A stretch of DNA of 64,000 nt from Halichondria panicea (Eukaryota; Porifera; Demospongiae; Suberitida; Halichondriidae): positions 812,800 to 876,799 of the forward strand of contig NC_087388.1 in NCBI RefSeq assembly GCF_963675165.1, read 5' to 3'. The position numbers and the translations under genes were made by a program. Positions 1-10,047 of the stretch are shown here, in pieces; position 1 is the stretch's first letter; the number at the start of each line of letters is the position of its first letter. The notes under the pieces are model-generated. The model saw only the letters and a list, made by a program, of their open reading frames with translations. It did not search any database and had not been told where the DNA came from.

Positions 1-1708
1 CTCTGAAACAGGAATCACCATCGTGTGTTGACAAACAAACTGAACAGTTGAAAACAGATGTACCAACAAAGCCGCCTACAACTACTGAAATAATTTCCCC
101 TATACCTAAACAACTAGCCAAAAATGGCCCTACTGAAACAGTACCTCACAAAGCTCCACCCACAGACTCCCCAGAGAGCGATGATGACTTCAGCTTGACT
201 GAAACTGAGTCACTGATGAGCTCTATAACTGGACTGGAGTCAACCAAACCCCCCACTCCTGAAGTATCGGCAGCTAGTAGTCAGTTATCACTCACGACCA
301 CGGATGACACACTCACTGCCTCCATCGAACCTATGCTGGAGAGGAGTGGACACGGTGGACCTCGTGAGGGTAGTGGACCTTGTGATGATAGTGAAGACGT
401 GGAAGAGGAAATCGAAGAAGTATTATCTGAGGATGAGGAAGACACAATGTTTGAAGACCCTCTACATCAGTCATTAGGTAAACACATTCTTTAAGAACAT
501 TGTCTGTTGATTCCTGTGTTTGTTTGTACGTGCAGGAAGTGACGATGTCCTGAGTGATCTCTCGGAACATTCCAGTGATGAACTCCTCCTATCACATCCC
601 ACACTCAAGCCTGCAGATCTCCCGCCCCCTTCACCGTCACATGATCAAATGAGCGAAGACGATTGGTCGGAAATAACCCCCTCAGTAACGGATCAAGCTG
701 ACAGCAACCCGATCACTTTAAACACTCTAACAGGAGCTACTAATTCTATAGACAATTCGTCCCCTTTTCCCAGACCCACCATATCTATTACAGTCGAGTC
801 TTTTACTCTGGAGGCAGACAGCTCTCTGGAAGATGACTCAAGAGCGTGTAATCTCTTTGTGGAGTACCAGTTCCTGGACTTTGATTTTGGAGAGCTGGAG
901 ACGCCCACCTCGTTACCCAAGCCAGCTCAGGGGGAGAGCATTGCATTCAATTTTGAGAAAGGTGCAGTAGGTCGCTGTACTCTGTACAATAATGTCTCTA
1001 GCTCTCTACATGCACATGCGTTAAATTGTACTATGTAGTATTCCAGTTTTGTATATAATTATGTGTGTATGTTACTGATGAGTTAAATTTGTCTGGTTTG
1101 CAGTGTTTCAGTTAAGCTCTCACCAACTTGATTTGCTGGCTGACATGCTAAAGCCTGGAGACCCATCAGAAGGAAGGTACGTGTGTATATAGAAGCTACA
1201 TGTATTATGTAACTCAAAAACAGTGTTAAATAAATTAATATAGTTTTATTAAACTTTCTCCCCCCCTCCTAGAGTTGTGTTTACGGTGGTGGCTGACCCA
1301 GAGGAGCAGGAAGGTGACTGTGTGGAAGTGGGCACGGCTGAGCTGGACCTCAACAAGGTGGGCTACTGGTAATAATCTACTCAGTTGCACATGCACAGTA
1401 CATGCAATATTGTGAGATCTATAGAATAATTATGCTCTCAATGAATTGTGTGTTGTTTGAATGAATCATTGTTATTGCCTTTCATATGATTATAGATATT
1501 GCAAAATGGTCAAGACTTGCACAGTGAATGCATTGATGGTAAGATATAATATAGTATGCTTAGGAGTGGGTTTGACATTGTTTGATTTGATTATTCCCTC
1601 CGTGCAGTGGTGAGCTGTGATGATGCTGAGACTGATGCTGAGACTGTGGGGTTCCTCTCAGTGACTGTACTAGCTCTACAAACCCTACAAATACTGAACT
1701 CACATTAG
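1..1708 (+). CDS. RPGRIP1L: RPGRIP1L/RPGRIP1-like protein, C-terminal part (partial)
   Basis: Exons 1-477, 536-961, 1104-1176, 1273-1357, 1496-1538 and 1608-1708; the frame is already open at base 3, so the 5' end lies outside the window. About 310 residues are visible. The first 200 or so are acidic, Ser/Thr/Pro-rich and low in complexity. The last ~130 form the C-terminal C2-like (RPGR-interacting) domain of the RPGRIP1 family, with the landmarks VEYQFLDFDFGELETP, KPAQGESIAFNFEK, MLKPGDPSEGRVVFTVV and VEVGTAELDLNKILQNGQD. In other animals RPGRIP1L is a transition-zone protein at the base of cilia that binds RPGR and nephrocystins. This suggests a ciliated animal. The stop is only 183 bp before the next gene's ATG. 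The family call rests on the domain. RPGRIP1 and RPGRIP1L cannot be separated without the N-terminal half. Confidence 0.85.
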
Positions 1709-1890
1709 CTGTCCTTGGAATGTACATTAAATTTGTGTTTTGCATTGCAATAATATTGTCTCTCAACATGGCGTGGTCTTTACAAACTTTACCAGCCCCA
1801 CCCCTCTTTCTTGGGGTCTGGGAAGGGGAATACCCATAAAGCTTTGTTAGTTCGACGACCATTTACAACTCGCCATAAACCGCATGCTCC

Positions 1891-4800
1891 ATGATGATGG
1901 CTTACCTAACCTCCCTGTGTCTACTGGCCCTCACCCTTGCCCCCACTCAAGCTCTAGTGGTCACACTCACCAGCAGCAACTTTGATCAGGTACATATAAA
2001 AACTGTGCTGAAGGCATATGACAGTGAAGCTGCACATAGAATACATTTTTTGATAATTTATTTCTTCTTGCAGTATGTGAACGGAGACAAGTTTGCGTTT
2101 GTTGAATTCTACGCTCCATGTAAGTCGCAAAATTATTTTTCTTATACCGCATAATTATTTTGTTTTATTCTAACACAACGTATTGTGTGTGTATAGGGTG
2201 TGGTCACTGCAAGCGTCTGGAACCTGCGTATGAGGAGGTGGGCAAAGCATTCGACAATTCTGACAGTGTGGTCATTGGCAAGGTGGACGCTGACAGTGAG
2301 AAGGCACTGGGCAGCAAGTTCGGAGTGAGGGGTTACCCCACCCTCAAGTACTTCCCTCAGGGCAGCACAGAGCCAAAAGAGTGAGTGTAAAGTATATTAC
2401 TGTGTGTACTGTGTGTGCTGTGTGTGCTGTGTGTGCTCTGTGTGTGCTGTGTGTGTGTGTGTACTCTGTGTGTGTGTGTACTGTGTGTGCTGTGTGTGCT
2501 GTGTGTACTGTGTGTGCTCTGTGTGTGCTGTGTGTGTGTGTGTACTCTGTGTGTGCTGTGTGTGTGTGTGTACTCTGTGTGTGCTGTGTGTACTGTGTGT
2601 ACTCTGTGTGTGTGTGTACTGTGTGTGTTGTGTGTGTGTGTGCTGTGTGTGTTGTGTGTGTGTTTTGTGTGTGTGTGTGCTGTGTGAACTGTGTGTGTGT
2701 ACTGTGTGAACTGTGTGTACTGTTCGTAATCGTACGGTCCTATAAATCTATCTCATAGTATCTCCCTTTATACAAAACTACTTATTCTATTTAAGGCGAC
2801 CCTCTAAGTATGCGACATTTGAATATTTCGCTTATATAACGCCATTATACATTCACTTGTTGTTTTGTGTACAATCTTGCAAAACATTAAAATTATATGT
2901 GTCACCTTAAATCAAATAAGTCCAGTAATGTGTTCCGTTCATCAAATATAAATTGTACGGTCTTATGAAATCATCTTAGTCTCCCCTTTGATTATGGATG
3001 CCTTATTGTTAATTTGGTATCTAAAGAAAGTGTTTTATTGTCACTGTGGTTCTATACATTTTTGTATAGCTACACCGTATGTACTGTGTGTTACAGTCGT
3101 CAAATAGAAATTGTATAGATTTTGAATTGAGCCTTATTCAGTGTTACTTGTTCCTTGGTACTTTAATAGTTATAATACTTATACTACATGTACTTTTAAA
3201 TTGTTTACTGTCACCGTGGTTCTATATACAGTTACTCTGGTGGTCGCACTGCTGCTGACATCATAGCATTTGTCACCGCCCAGGCTGGGGTCAAGGTACA
3301 AGGCACCAAGAAGGAAATTAGTCACGTTGTTGATCTAAACCCGTCCAATTTTAACGATATCGTCCTGGATACAAACAAGAATGTGCTCGTTGAGTTCTAT
3401 GCTCCCTGTAAGTCAGTGTGTGGTTTGATGGAGGAGGAGGGGGGTGGACTGTAAGTCAGTGTGTGGTTTGATGGAGGAGGAGGAGGGGGTGGAGGAGGAG
3501 GGGGTGGAGTTACTTCTGAATTTATGACTTGTTTTAGGAATGTCTAATTTCAAAACTAAAAGATGCATTTAGTAGTTATTTGACAGAGCTACACTACTTA
3601 TGGTGTACATGATTAGTGATTGCTTTTGGGCCCAAATTGTCTGTTTTCTGAGCAATTTACTTTCGTACTTTGTGGCCTTGAATGTAAATTACTCGCAAGA
3701 CAGTAGAAACTTCATTGAGCCCTACAAATGTCTGCCTTTATTAATATTGTAGCAAAGAGTGAATGTATTCACCTGCCTAGAAATGCATTTAGAGTGTATA
3801 AGCCTCTGCTATATACCAGAGGAGGTCCGACAGGCGCAGTGCAGCTCAAGCAATTGTTACACTCGGCAATAACACACGACGTGGGCGGATAATTATTGCT
3901 CAATCAAAAGCTAATTGCTAGAGCTGCACTGCACCTGTCGTACCTCCTCTGGCTATATACATGTAGCTATTATTATTATGTGTTCATTGTTCCCCTCCCC
4001 TTGTATTCAGGGTGTGGTCACTGCAAGTCACTGGCCCCGGTATATGAGGAGGTGGGAGCAGCCTTCAGTAGGGAGGACGAGGTAAGAGACTCAAGAAGTG
4101 CTAGTTATCTTTGAGGGCCAATACCTTAAGTCCAGAGGAGGTCCGACAGGCACGGTGCAGCTCAAGCAATTAGCCTCTGATTATACTCAGCAAAACATAC
4201 GACGTGGGCGGATAATTATTGCTCAATCAAAGACTAATTGCTTGAGTTGTACCGCGCCTGTCGTACCTCCTCTGCCTTAAGTCTAGAGTGTCCAATTCCC
4301 AAAGTAAAAGATGCATCCTGTAGCTCTGAAGTAGCTCTATCTAATGGTGTGTTTAGATGGCAGTTTGCTTCATTGATAGGATTTATTATTAGTTTTTCCC
4401 TTTCTCACCATACAGTGTGTAGTTGCTAAGCTAGATGCTGATGCTCACAGATCAACTGCTGAGAAGTGAGACATTTCGTAACTAACGGCAATATATTGCT
4501 AGTCTGTTGTTTCTATAGATTCAGCATCAGCGGGTTTCCAACTATCAAGTTCTTCCCCAAGACCAACAAAGATGGCCAAGATGTGAGTGTCAGACTTTGT
4601 GCATACATACGCTATTAACGTGTTGTTGTTGTGTGTAGTATGAGCGTGGGCGGAGTGCTGCTGACTTTGTCAAATTCCTAAACGAAAAATGTGGTACACA
4701 TCGCCAGCTCGGAGGGGAGCTTTCAGAGGAGGTGGGCTCACACTCCACACACACTCCTCACACGTACCTCACACACACCCTCACACTATACACACCCCAC

Positions 4801-6154
4801 ACACACACAGGCGGGCGTGGTGCCGGACATGAACGGACTGGCCAATCGATTCATGAGTACGGCAGTAGACTCTCGTGATACCATTCTCTCCGAGGCCCAG
4901 TCTCTAGCCGAGGGTCACTCTGAACAGCAGTGAGTGGTTGGTACCAGTACAACAAGAGAGTAGCAATGTGTAACGTGCTTTATGGCTATTAAGATTATAT
5001 AAAGATTCCAAAAACCGCTTACCTGGCCTTATATTACTTTAATTATGTAACCATTACCTCATTATAATAATAATTATAGCGTCAATATGTATTTCTGCTG
5101 TGTGGTATTAACACTTTGACTAATTAGAAATGTTTGCTTACTTAGCATATTCTGTGAATTTGTCAGTCTGTATTTAGCCCCTGGGTATAAGCCTTTAACC
5201 GGAGGGGATATTAACACATCCTTCACTTTGTGCCCTTCCCACTCGTTTGTTTTCGTAGGAGAGTTGTGATGATAAATTTAAGTCCCAAAAGACTTGTGTT
5301 TTTTTGCATTCTGGAACTGTTAAATCATCCTATTTATTATGAGCTTCCTAATTTAGGTCCCTGTATTATTAATTAGTTAACCAGTCATTGTTGTGTATAG
5401 AGGCTTTCCTGAGAATATGTTTATCACCCACCCACACTATAGCCGGGTATCTGATAGTGAGCTATTTCCTGTGGACAAGTTTTCAATGGCCTAACATCAA
5501 CGGATGTTTACTACTGTGATGTTAAACCACAATTACAGCCCGGCTGAGTCAGAGCTTCTGTCCCTCCTGGGTACCAGCCATGCAACTGTTAGCCTTGCTT
5601 AGTCAACCTTTATCTATCTATTGGCAATTCCTAGAGTTAGGCCCACTGGGTGCAGCCTTAATGGAGTCACATTTAGTTTTCAGAAGAAAAGCATGTACAC
5701 ACTATAAAATTATAGTAGTTTGAGGCTTCTTGCTAGTTAATGAATTTGCTTCTGTTCAACATCTTTTCAGTTGAATTTTGCCTTTACTACAATTTCTCAG
5801 TATTACAACTGATAGTCTGTGTAGTATATACTGTGTGCATTGTCTTGATTTTAGTCACACAGGTATTGTAATATAAGTGTTACTTAGTTCATGCAGACAT
5901 TGCCTCCTTTGTTGCCTCCCCATGCACACAGGGCCCAGTACTATGTCAAGGTGATGAAGAAGGTACAAGACAAAGGAGACGAGTACGTTACCATGGAGAG
6001 GGACAGACTCGGCAGAATACTTCGTAAGCAATATAATATTATATGCATGCAGTACTTCAGTATTGCTCTTACCTCTGCAGAGGGTGACGTGGGGGGTAAG
6101 AAAGTTGATGAAATTACCAAGAAACGTAACGTGCTGAGGAAGTTTGAACTGTAG
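1891..6154 (+). CDS. Protein disulfide isomerase with two thioredoxin domains and an ERp29c (D) domain
   Basis: Eleven exons: 1891-1989, 2074-2119, 2197-2380, 3232-3407, 4011-4081, 4416-4465, 4519-4582, 4639-4731, 4811-4929, 5932-6023, 6081-6154; 355 residues. Three ATGs lie in tandem at the start, followed by a hydrophobic signal peptide (AYLTSLCLLALTLAPTQA). Two thioredoxin domains follow, each with an active APWCGHC box (Trp49-Cys53 and Trp169-Cys173); in both, the Trp codon is split by an intron at the same place, a trace of domain duplication. The C-terminal ~100 residues are an all-helical ERp29c/D domain. This order (a-a'-D) is the PDI-D/ERp38 type known from plants, fungi and Dictyostelium. 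The expected role is disulfide formation and isomerisation in the ER lumen. The protein ends in RKFEL with no KDEL signal; in Dictyostelium PDI the D domain itself supports ER retention. Two MULE-like MITEs sit in introns 4 and 5. Confidence 0.93.
2402..2725. repeat. GT-rich compound microsatellite in PDI intron 3
   Basis: About 320 bp of (GT)n broken by regular CT/AC steps, starting about 20 bp after the exon 3 donor at 2381. The long Cys/Val-rich open frames across it are artefacts of the repeat. Confidence 0.95.
3817..3951. mobile_element. MULE-like MITE, copy A (PDI intron 4)
   Basis: This 135 bp element begins CAGAGGAGGTCCGACAGG and ends with the inverted form. It is flanked by a perfect 9-bp duplication, GCTATATAC (3808-3816 and 3952-3960). 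Nine-bp target duplications are typical of Mutator-like elements. It has no coding capacity. It is clearly related to copy B at 4133-4274, including the interior GACGTGGGCGGATAATTATT. Confidence 0.9.
4133..4274. mobile_element. MULE-like MITE, copy B (PDI intron 5)
   Basis: This 142 bp element has the same terminal inverted repeat, CAGAGGAGGTCCGACAGG, and shares its interior with copy A. The perfect 9-bp target duplication CCTTAAGTC lies at 4124-4132 and 4275-4283. It is non-autonomous. Confidence 0.9.
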
Positions 6155-6804
6155 AGCTTGACTGTAATATTTATGTATAAATTTTGTAGATGTCTGCTTT
6201 ATTGGAGCGTATAGGTATCAATTTACTAGGTTATTAGAAAATTAATTCTTTGATGTAAAGTTCTTTTTGTATGGCATGAATTCACAAAACATGAAACACA
6301 AGATATTGCACAAGTACTATACATGTAGTCACATAAGAGTTGAAATTATGTGAACTTCTTTTGTATGACCATAATTATCACAAAACATGAAACAGATGTT
6401 GTACAAAGTACTACACGGTCATTAGTGTTTATAATAATGTATTGTGAGAAGCCCGTGTATCTGTAATGACATCACCATCTTTTAGTACTCACTTCCAGGG
6501 ATTGGCTGAGTAGGGTCTATTGTGTGTGCATGCATGGATGCACACGGTGGTGTTAATGGATATAGTGAACGTGCACATAACAATGTTAAATACTAGTATT
6601 AAACTATGACAGAGTAGATACTATCTTGTAACTATAATTATGTCCTTATACCTTGTTCCTCTGTATCTGGAGCTGCATGTAGAGAGAAAATTATAATCGT
6701 TATATTGATTAATGAATTTTCACATACAATAATTTTATGCTCAGCCTACATGTACTACAGCCAGCATTACAGTACATGCATGATGAATGAGGATCCGGCA
6801 CTCA
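6155..6804. other. Intergenic, convergent 3' ends, no gene seen
   Basis: This AT-rich stretch lies between the PDI stop and the stop of the minus-strand gene. It holds a loose direct repeat (the phrase CAAAACATGAAACA occurs near 6285 and 6374). It should contain both 3' UTRs. Confidence 0.6.
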
Positions 6805-7878
6805 CTACATAGCAGCTGGCATTTGCTTGGCTGTCGAGGGGCGACTCCACTGCCCATTGTGGGGACGACGATTCTATGCCAGACAATAAATTGAAAGCAC
6901 AGTATAAATATATATACAGTCATGTGATATATCGTGTATACCTGCCATGAGTTTGTGATGTCAGGGTGTGTTGTGCGAGAGGCCAGGCCGGTGATGGTCA
7001 GCTGGAGGGTGTCTGCAGGTGGAGGGTATATGAAACGTTACCACAAACCGTTCCCCTTACATTCCCCATTATACCTGTTTGGGTACCTATTTCCCTCTGC
7101 ATAGGTATACTCTGACTGTTGTTGAGGGAGCTCAGAATGGCTGCCCAGTTCTCAGCAAATGTTCTACGGTATTTATAGTATTATATAGAATGTGGCAAAT
7201 CTTTGGGCAGATGAACCTCACAACCACTCACCTTGTTTGTAGGTTCTTTACTGAGCTTAACATTGAACTAGTGTTTTTGCTGAGAATTTTCTGTACAGTA
7301 TAATTAGAGAGAGAGATATATAATTTATAGCGTTAGTCTTCGCATCATTTATCATGTGCATGCATTCCAGTGGACCGTGAATCTGTTCGTATTGTTAGCT
7401 TAGTCTGCCCACCAGTTATTTCCGCAATGAATATTGCTAGCAACCATCAACAAACAAATGCACCAAGGTAAATGAACGTACAGGCAGACTAGCTTTAGGC
7501 TAGAGGTACAATTAATTTTTGTGGTATGCTTGTTCGTACGTACCTTGCTGGGCAAGTTTACAGGATCACTCCAGCCTCTCTTCCTTAGTGTGGTCCTGGC
7601 ATTGACAAACTCACCTGCAAAGGGGAACAAAATGAATGCAACCTGTTCCCATACAGCTCTTTGTAGCTATCTAGTCTACAATACAATTGTCATGATTGGT
7701 CACCTCTGTTGCAGGGGGTGCTTGTACGTGTGTGCTCCGTGGGGAGCCTCTTTGTAACGTCGTCCATGCTCATGCGTCGCAAAGTGGGCAGAGCTGGATT
7801 GTACAGCTCAAACTTGACTCCTGCTAACTTTGCGGATGATGGACGCTCCCATCGACTGTGCCCAAGAGTTGCTGCCAT
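6805..7878 (-). CDS. Unrecognised small protein, 153 residues
   Basis: Five minus-strand exons fit in phase: 7704-7878, 7544-7614, 7075-7150, 6942-7012, 6805-6873 (462 nt including the stop). The protein starts MAATLGHSRWERPSSAK, is basic and Arg/Ser/Pro-rich, has no signal peptide or membrane segment, and ends KQMPAAM. All introns are GT-AG and the three internal exons are of similar size (71-76 nt), which supports a real gene rather than a chance frame. The acceptor of exon 3 (GCTGAG before the exon) is weak and is the least certain junction. I do not recognise the family. The composition (short basic motifs, conserved Trp, no domain) is like small axonemal or spermatid proteins, but that is only an impression. 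Confidence 0.55.
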
Positions 7879-8539
7879 CCTGTGGAGCTAGCTCAGTCAG
7901 TGAGTTCTCACTTTGTGACTGCTTTAATTTAATATAAGAGAGTGCTAATCAGTTGAAATCTCAGCTAATTTGAGCTGCTAAAGGTGTGCTAGCTATAGTC
8001 TACAATTGCCTGGGAGGATCAATGAATATGAATTTTTAATGCAATATTAATGCCATTGATTATTAGAATCTATACTATACACTGTGCCATTCTTGCCGTA
8101 TAGATTTATAATATCTAAATAGTAGCGTCTGTTGTACACATAGACTCTACGTTCGTGTTGATAGCCTAGCCATGTACTTACCTAGCTGATAGTGGGGACC
8201 TTTGCAGTACCATATTGTGTAATGTACAGAACTGTGACTGGCCAACCAAACAACGTACTCAATACATTAACTACACTGGAATCTTGTAGCTGAACTGAAT
8301 GCATAATTCCATTGGTTGGCTATAATTTCAGTAATTCCCCTACATGCAGATGGTGGCATGATAACAAAGGATTCAAACAACACCTCTTCCACTTCCCTTC
8401 GATTACTGTGCAGAAACACAATATATAAAGCCTATTTTTTTAGCATGAAGCAAATCAACTTGTTGTATCCCAAGGCAAAGAAGCTAATCCAAGTCTCAAC
8501 ACCAACTTCTCCAACCTTAAGAAACGAACAATTAAAAAA
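7879..8539. promoter_or_regulatory. Divergent intergenic region with TATA box
   Basis: This is the 660 bp between two head-to-head genes. A TATA-like element, ATATATAAAG, lies at about 8421-8430, some 110 bp before the ATG of the secreted-protein gene, and would place its start site near 8455. No comparable element is obvious for the minus-strand gene. Confidence 0.5.
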
Positions 8540-9803
8540 ATGACGACCATTCAATCAGCCGCAGGATTCACAGTTCTTCTTGCTGCTTTTATTTCAGTGT
8601 GCCACGGTGCACCAATTGCTACCGACAACCAGACGAGCGTGTGCAGCTCGTTCCTCTTTCGACCCCCTTACTCTCACCTCATCCATTTCAAACCACTCAG
8701 TGGAGTGACTCGCCTGACCAGGACAAACCTGAACACTCTGTACAGGGCATCGTTGGAACTGAAGAGCAGCGTTGATATTCTTTTACAAGAACTGGTGAGA
8801 TTATACTCGTAAATAATAGCTACTAGTAGCTAGGGTAGAATCTTGTCATGCACACATACACATGCATCTGATCTGAATGCCTTGTTACGTACCTTCTTAC
8901 GGAATAATAAATAACTGTGAACTCGTTGTATTTTCAGGAATGCAGGATTGGAGAGCAGACACCTCGCCCTCACCACCACTGCTTCCTCGATGAAAGAGAC
9001 GAGGCGATCTTTCTCTACAACTCAACTAATGTGAGTAGCTACTGTACACTTTAAGAATCCGCATATATAATTACTTATTTTATCTATTGACTTTTTTCCA
9101 CTGCAGCTGGTCACAGATGCCCACAGGCTAGCTGCAGACCTGTGTCTACTCACTCCGTTCATCACTGCTCTCCAGAGCACACTCTGCTACGAGCAAAACA
9201 ACCATTCAGGCGAGTACACAGATGACTTGAGTGATGTTCGAGGCAGATTCGACGCCCTTCTTAAAGCAATCTCAAATATTACGGGTGTCCCGATAACCAC
9301 TGAGGCCCCTCCAGTCACAGACTCTGTTGAGCAGGAGGAGAACACAGTTCATGGGGATGAAAGCCGGAGTCCAGCAGTTATATCCGGATCTCATCGAAAC
9401 ACTCGCCAGGCTAATCAAATCCCAAATTCAGCAGCTGATGTGGTGAGTGACCAAGCTCCTCTATTATACTATACATGCATGGACATGTTATTTTAGTTGT
9501 AGAAAATGCACAACAATAAAACAAAGATTTTGTGCAATAATTAATTTAATAATTCCTCTGCAGGCCCCTCCTACTCCTAGTCCTATCGTGACAGATTCGA
9601 GTGATTACGATCTGCTCAACCAGGGGAGATCTAGAGGTCGTCGCCAGGCACCTACCAAACCACCCACTGTCGTAACCACACCCCCTACAACTAACGACAG
9701 GTGCTCCTTCCCTCAGAGTGACGAGGATCAATTTATTTATATCTATGAGCTATGGATATCTCTATGGTATCTGAACAATGACCTTAAAGAAATGACCGAC
9801 TAA
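8540..9803 (+). CDS. Unrecognised secreted protein with dibasic cleavage sites and helical segments
   Basis: Four exons, 8540-8794, 8938-9030, 9107-9442 and 9564-9803, all in phase 0; 307 residues. The N-terminus is a clear signal peptide (TVLLAAFISVCHGAP). Residues ~50-170 hold amphipathic helices with Cys residues (ELECRIGEQ, DLCLLTPFITALQSTLC). A long Ser/Thr/Pro linker with possible N- and O-glycosylation follows, with two basic sites (SHRNTRQ and GRSRGRRQAP; the second fits a furin-type RXRR site). The C-terminus ends in another helix, YELWISLWYLNNDLKEM. Six Cys remain after the signal peptide. The layout (signal peptide, helices, processing sites, last helix) resembles a secreted helical cytokine or a prohormone, but I see no family signature. 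AATAAA overlaps the stop at about 9802. Confidence 0.75.
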
Positions 9804-10047
9804 TAAACAATCTAAAAGTGGAATTGAACATTTTATAATTATGATGAATATTATGTTACTATGGCAATTAGTTAGTGATGATAATTACATGGAATTTTTT
9901 TCAACGTTTTTTTAACTTTATATAATTTTTAAATTGTGGTAATATTTGGCTGACAATAATTATTGATGATGCTTTATTCAAACTTAATTTATTATTTGAA
10001 CATCAGAATAATTCCAAAACAATAAAAAGATATGCAGTTGCTATACA

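Noticed and set aside
2381-2758. Long Cys/Val-rich open frames in three frames
   Set aside because: They are translations of a GT-rich microsatellite inside a PDI intron.
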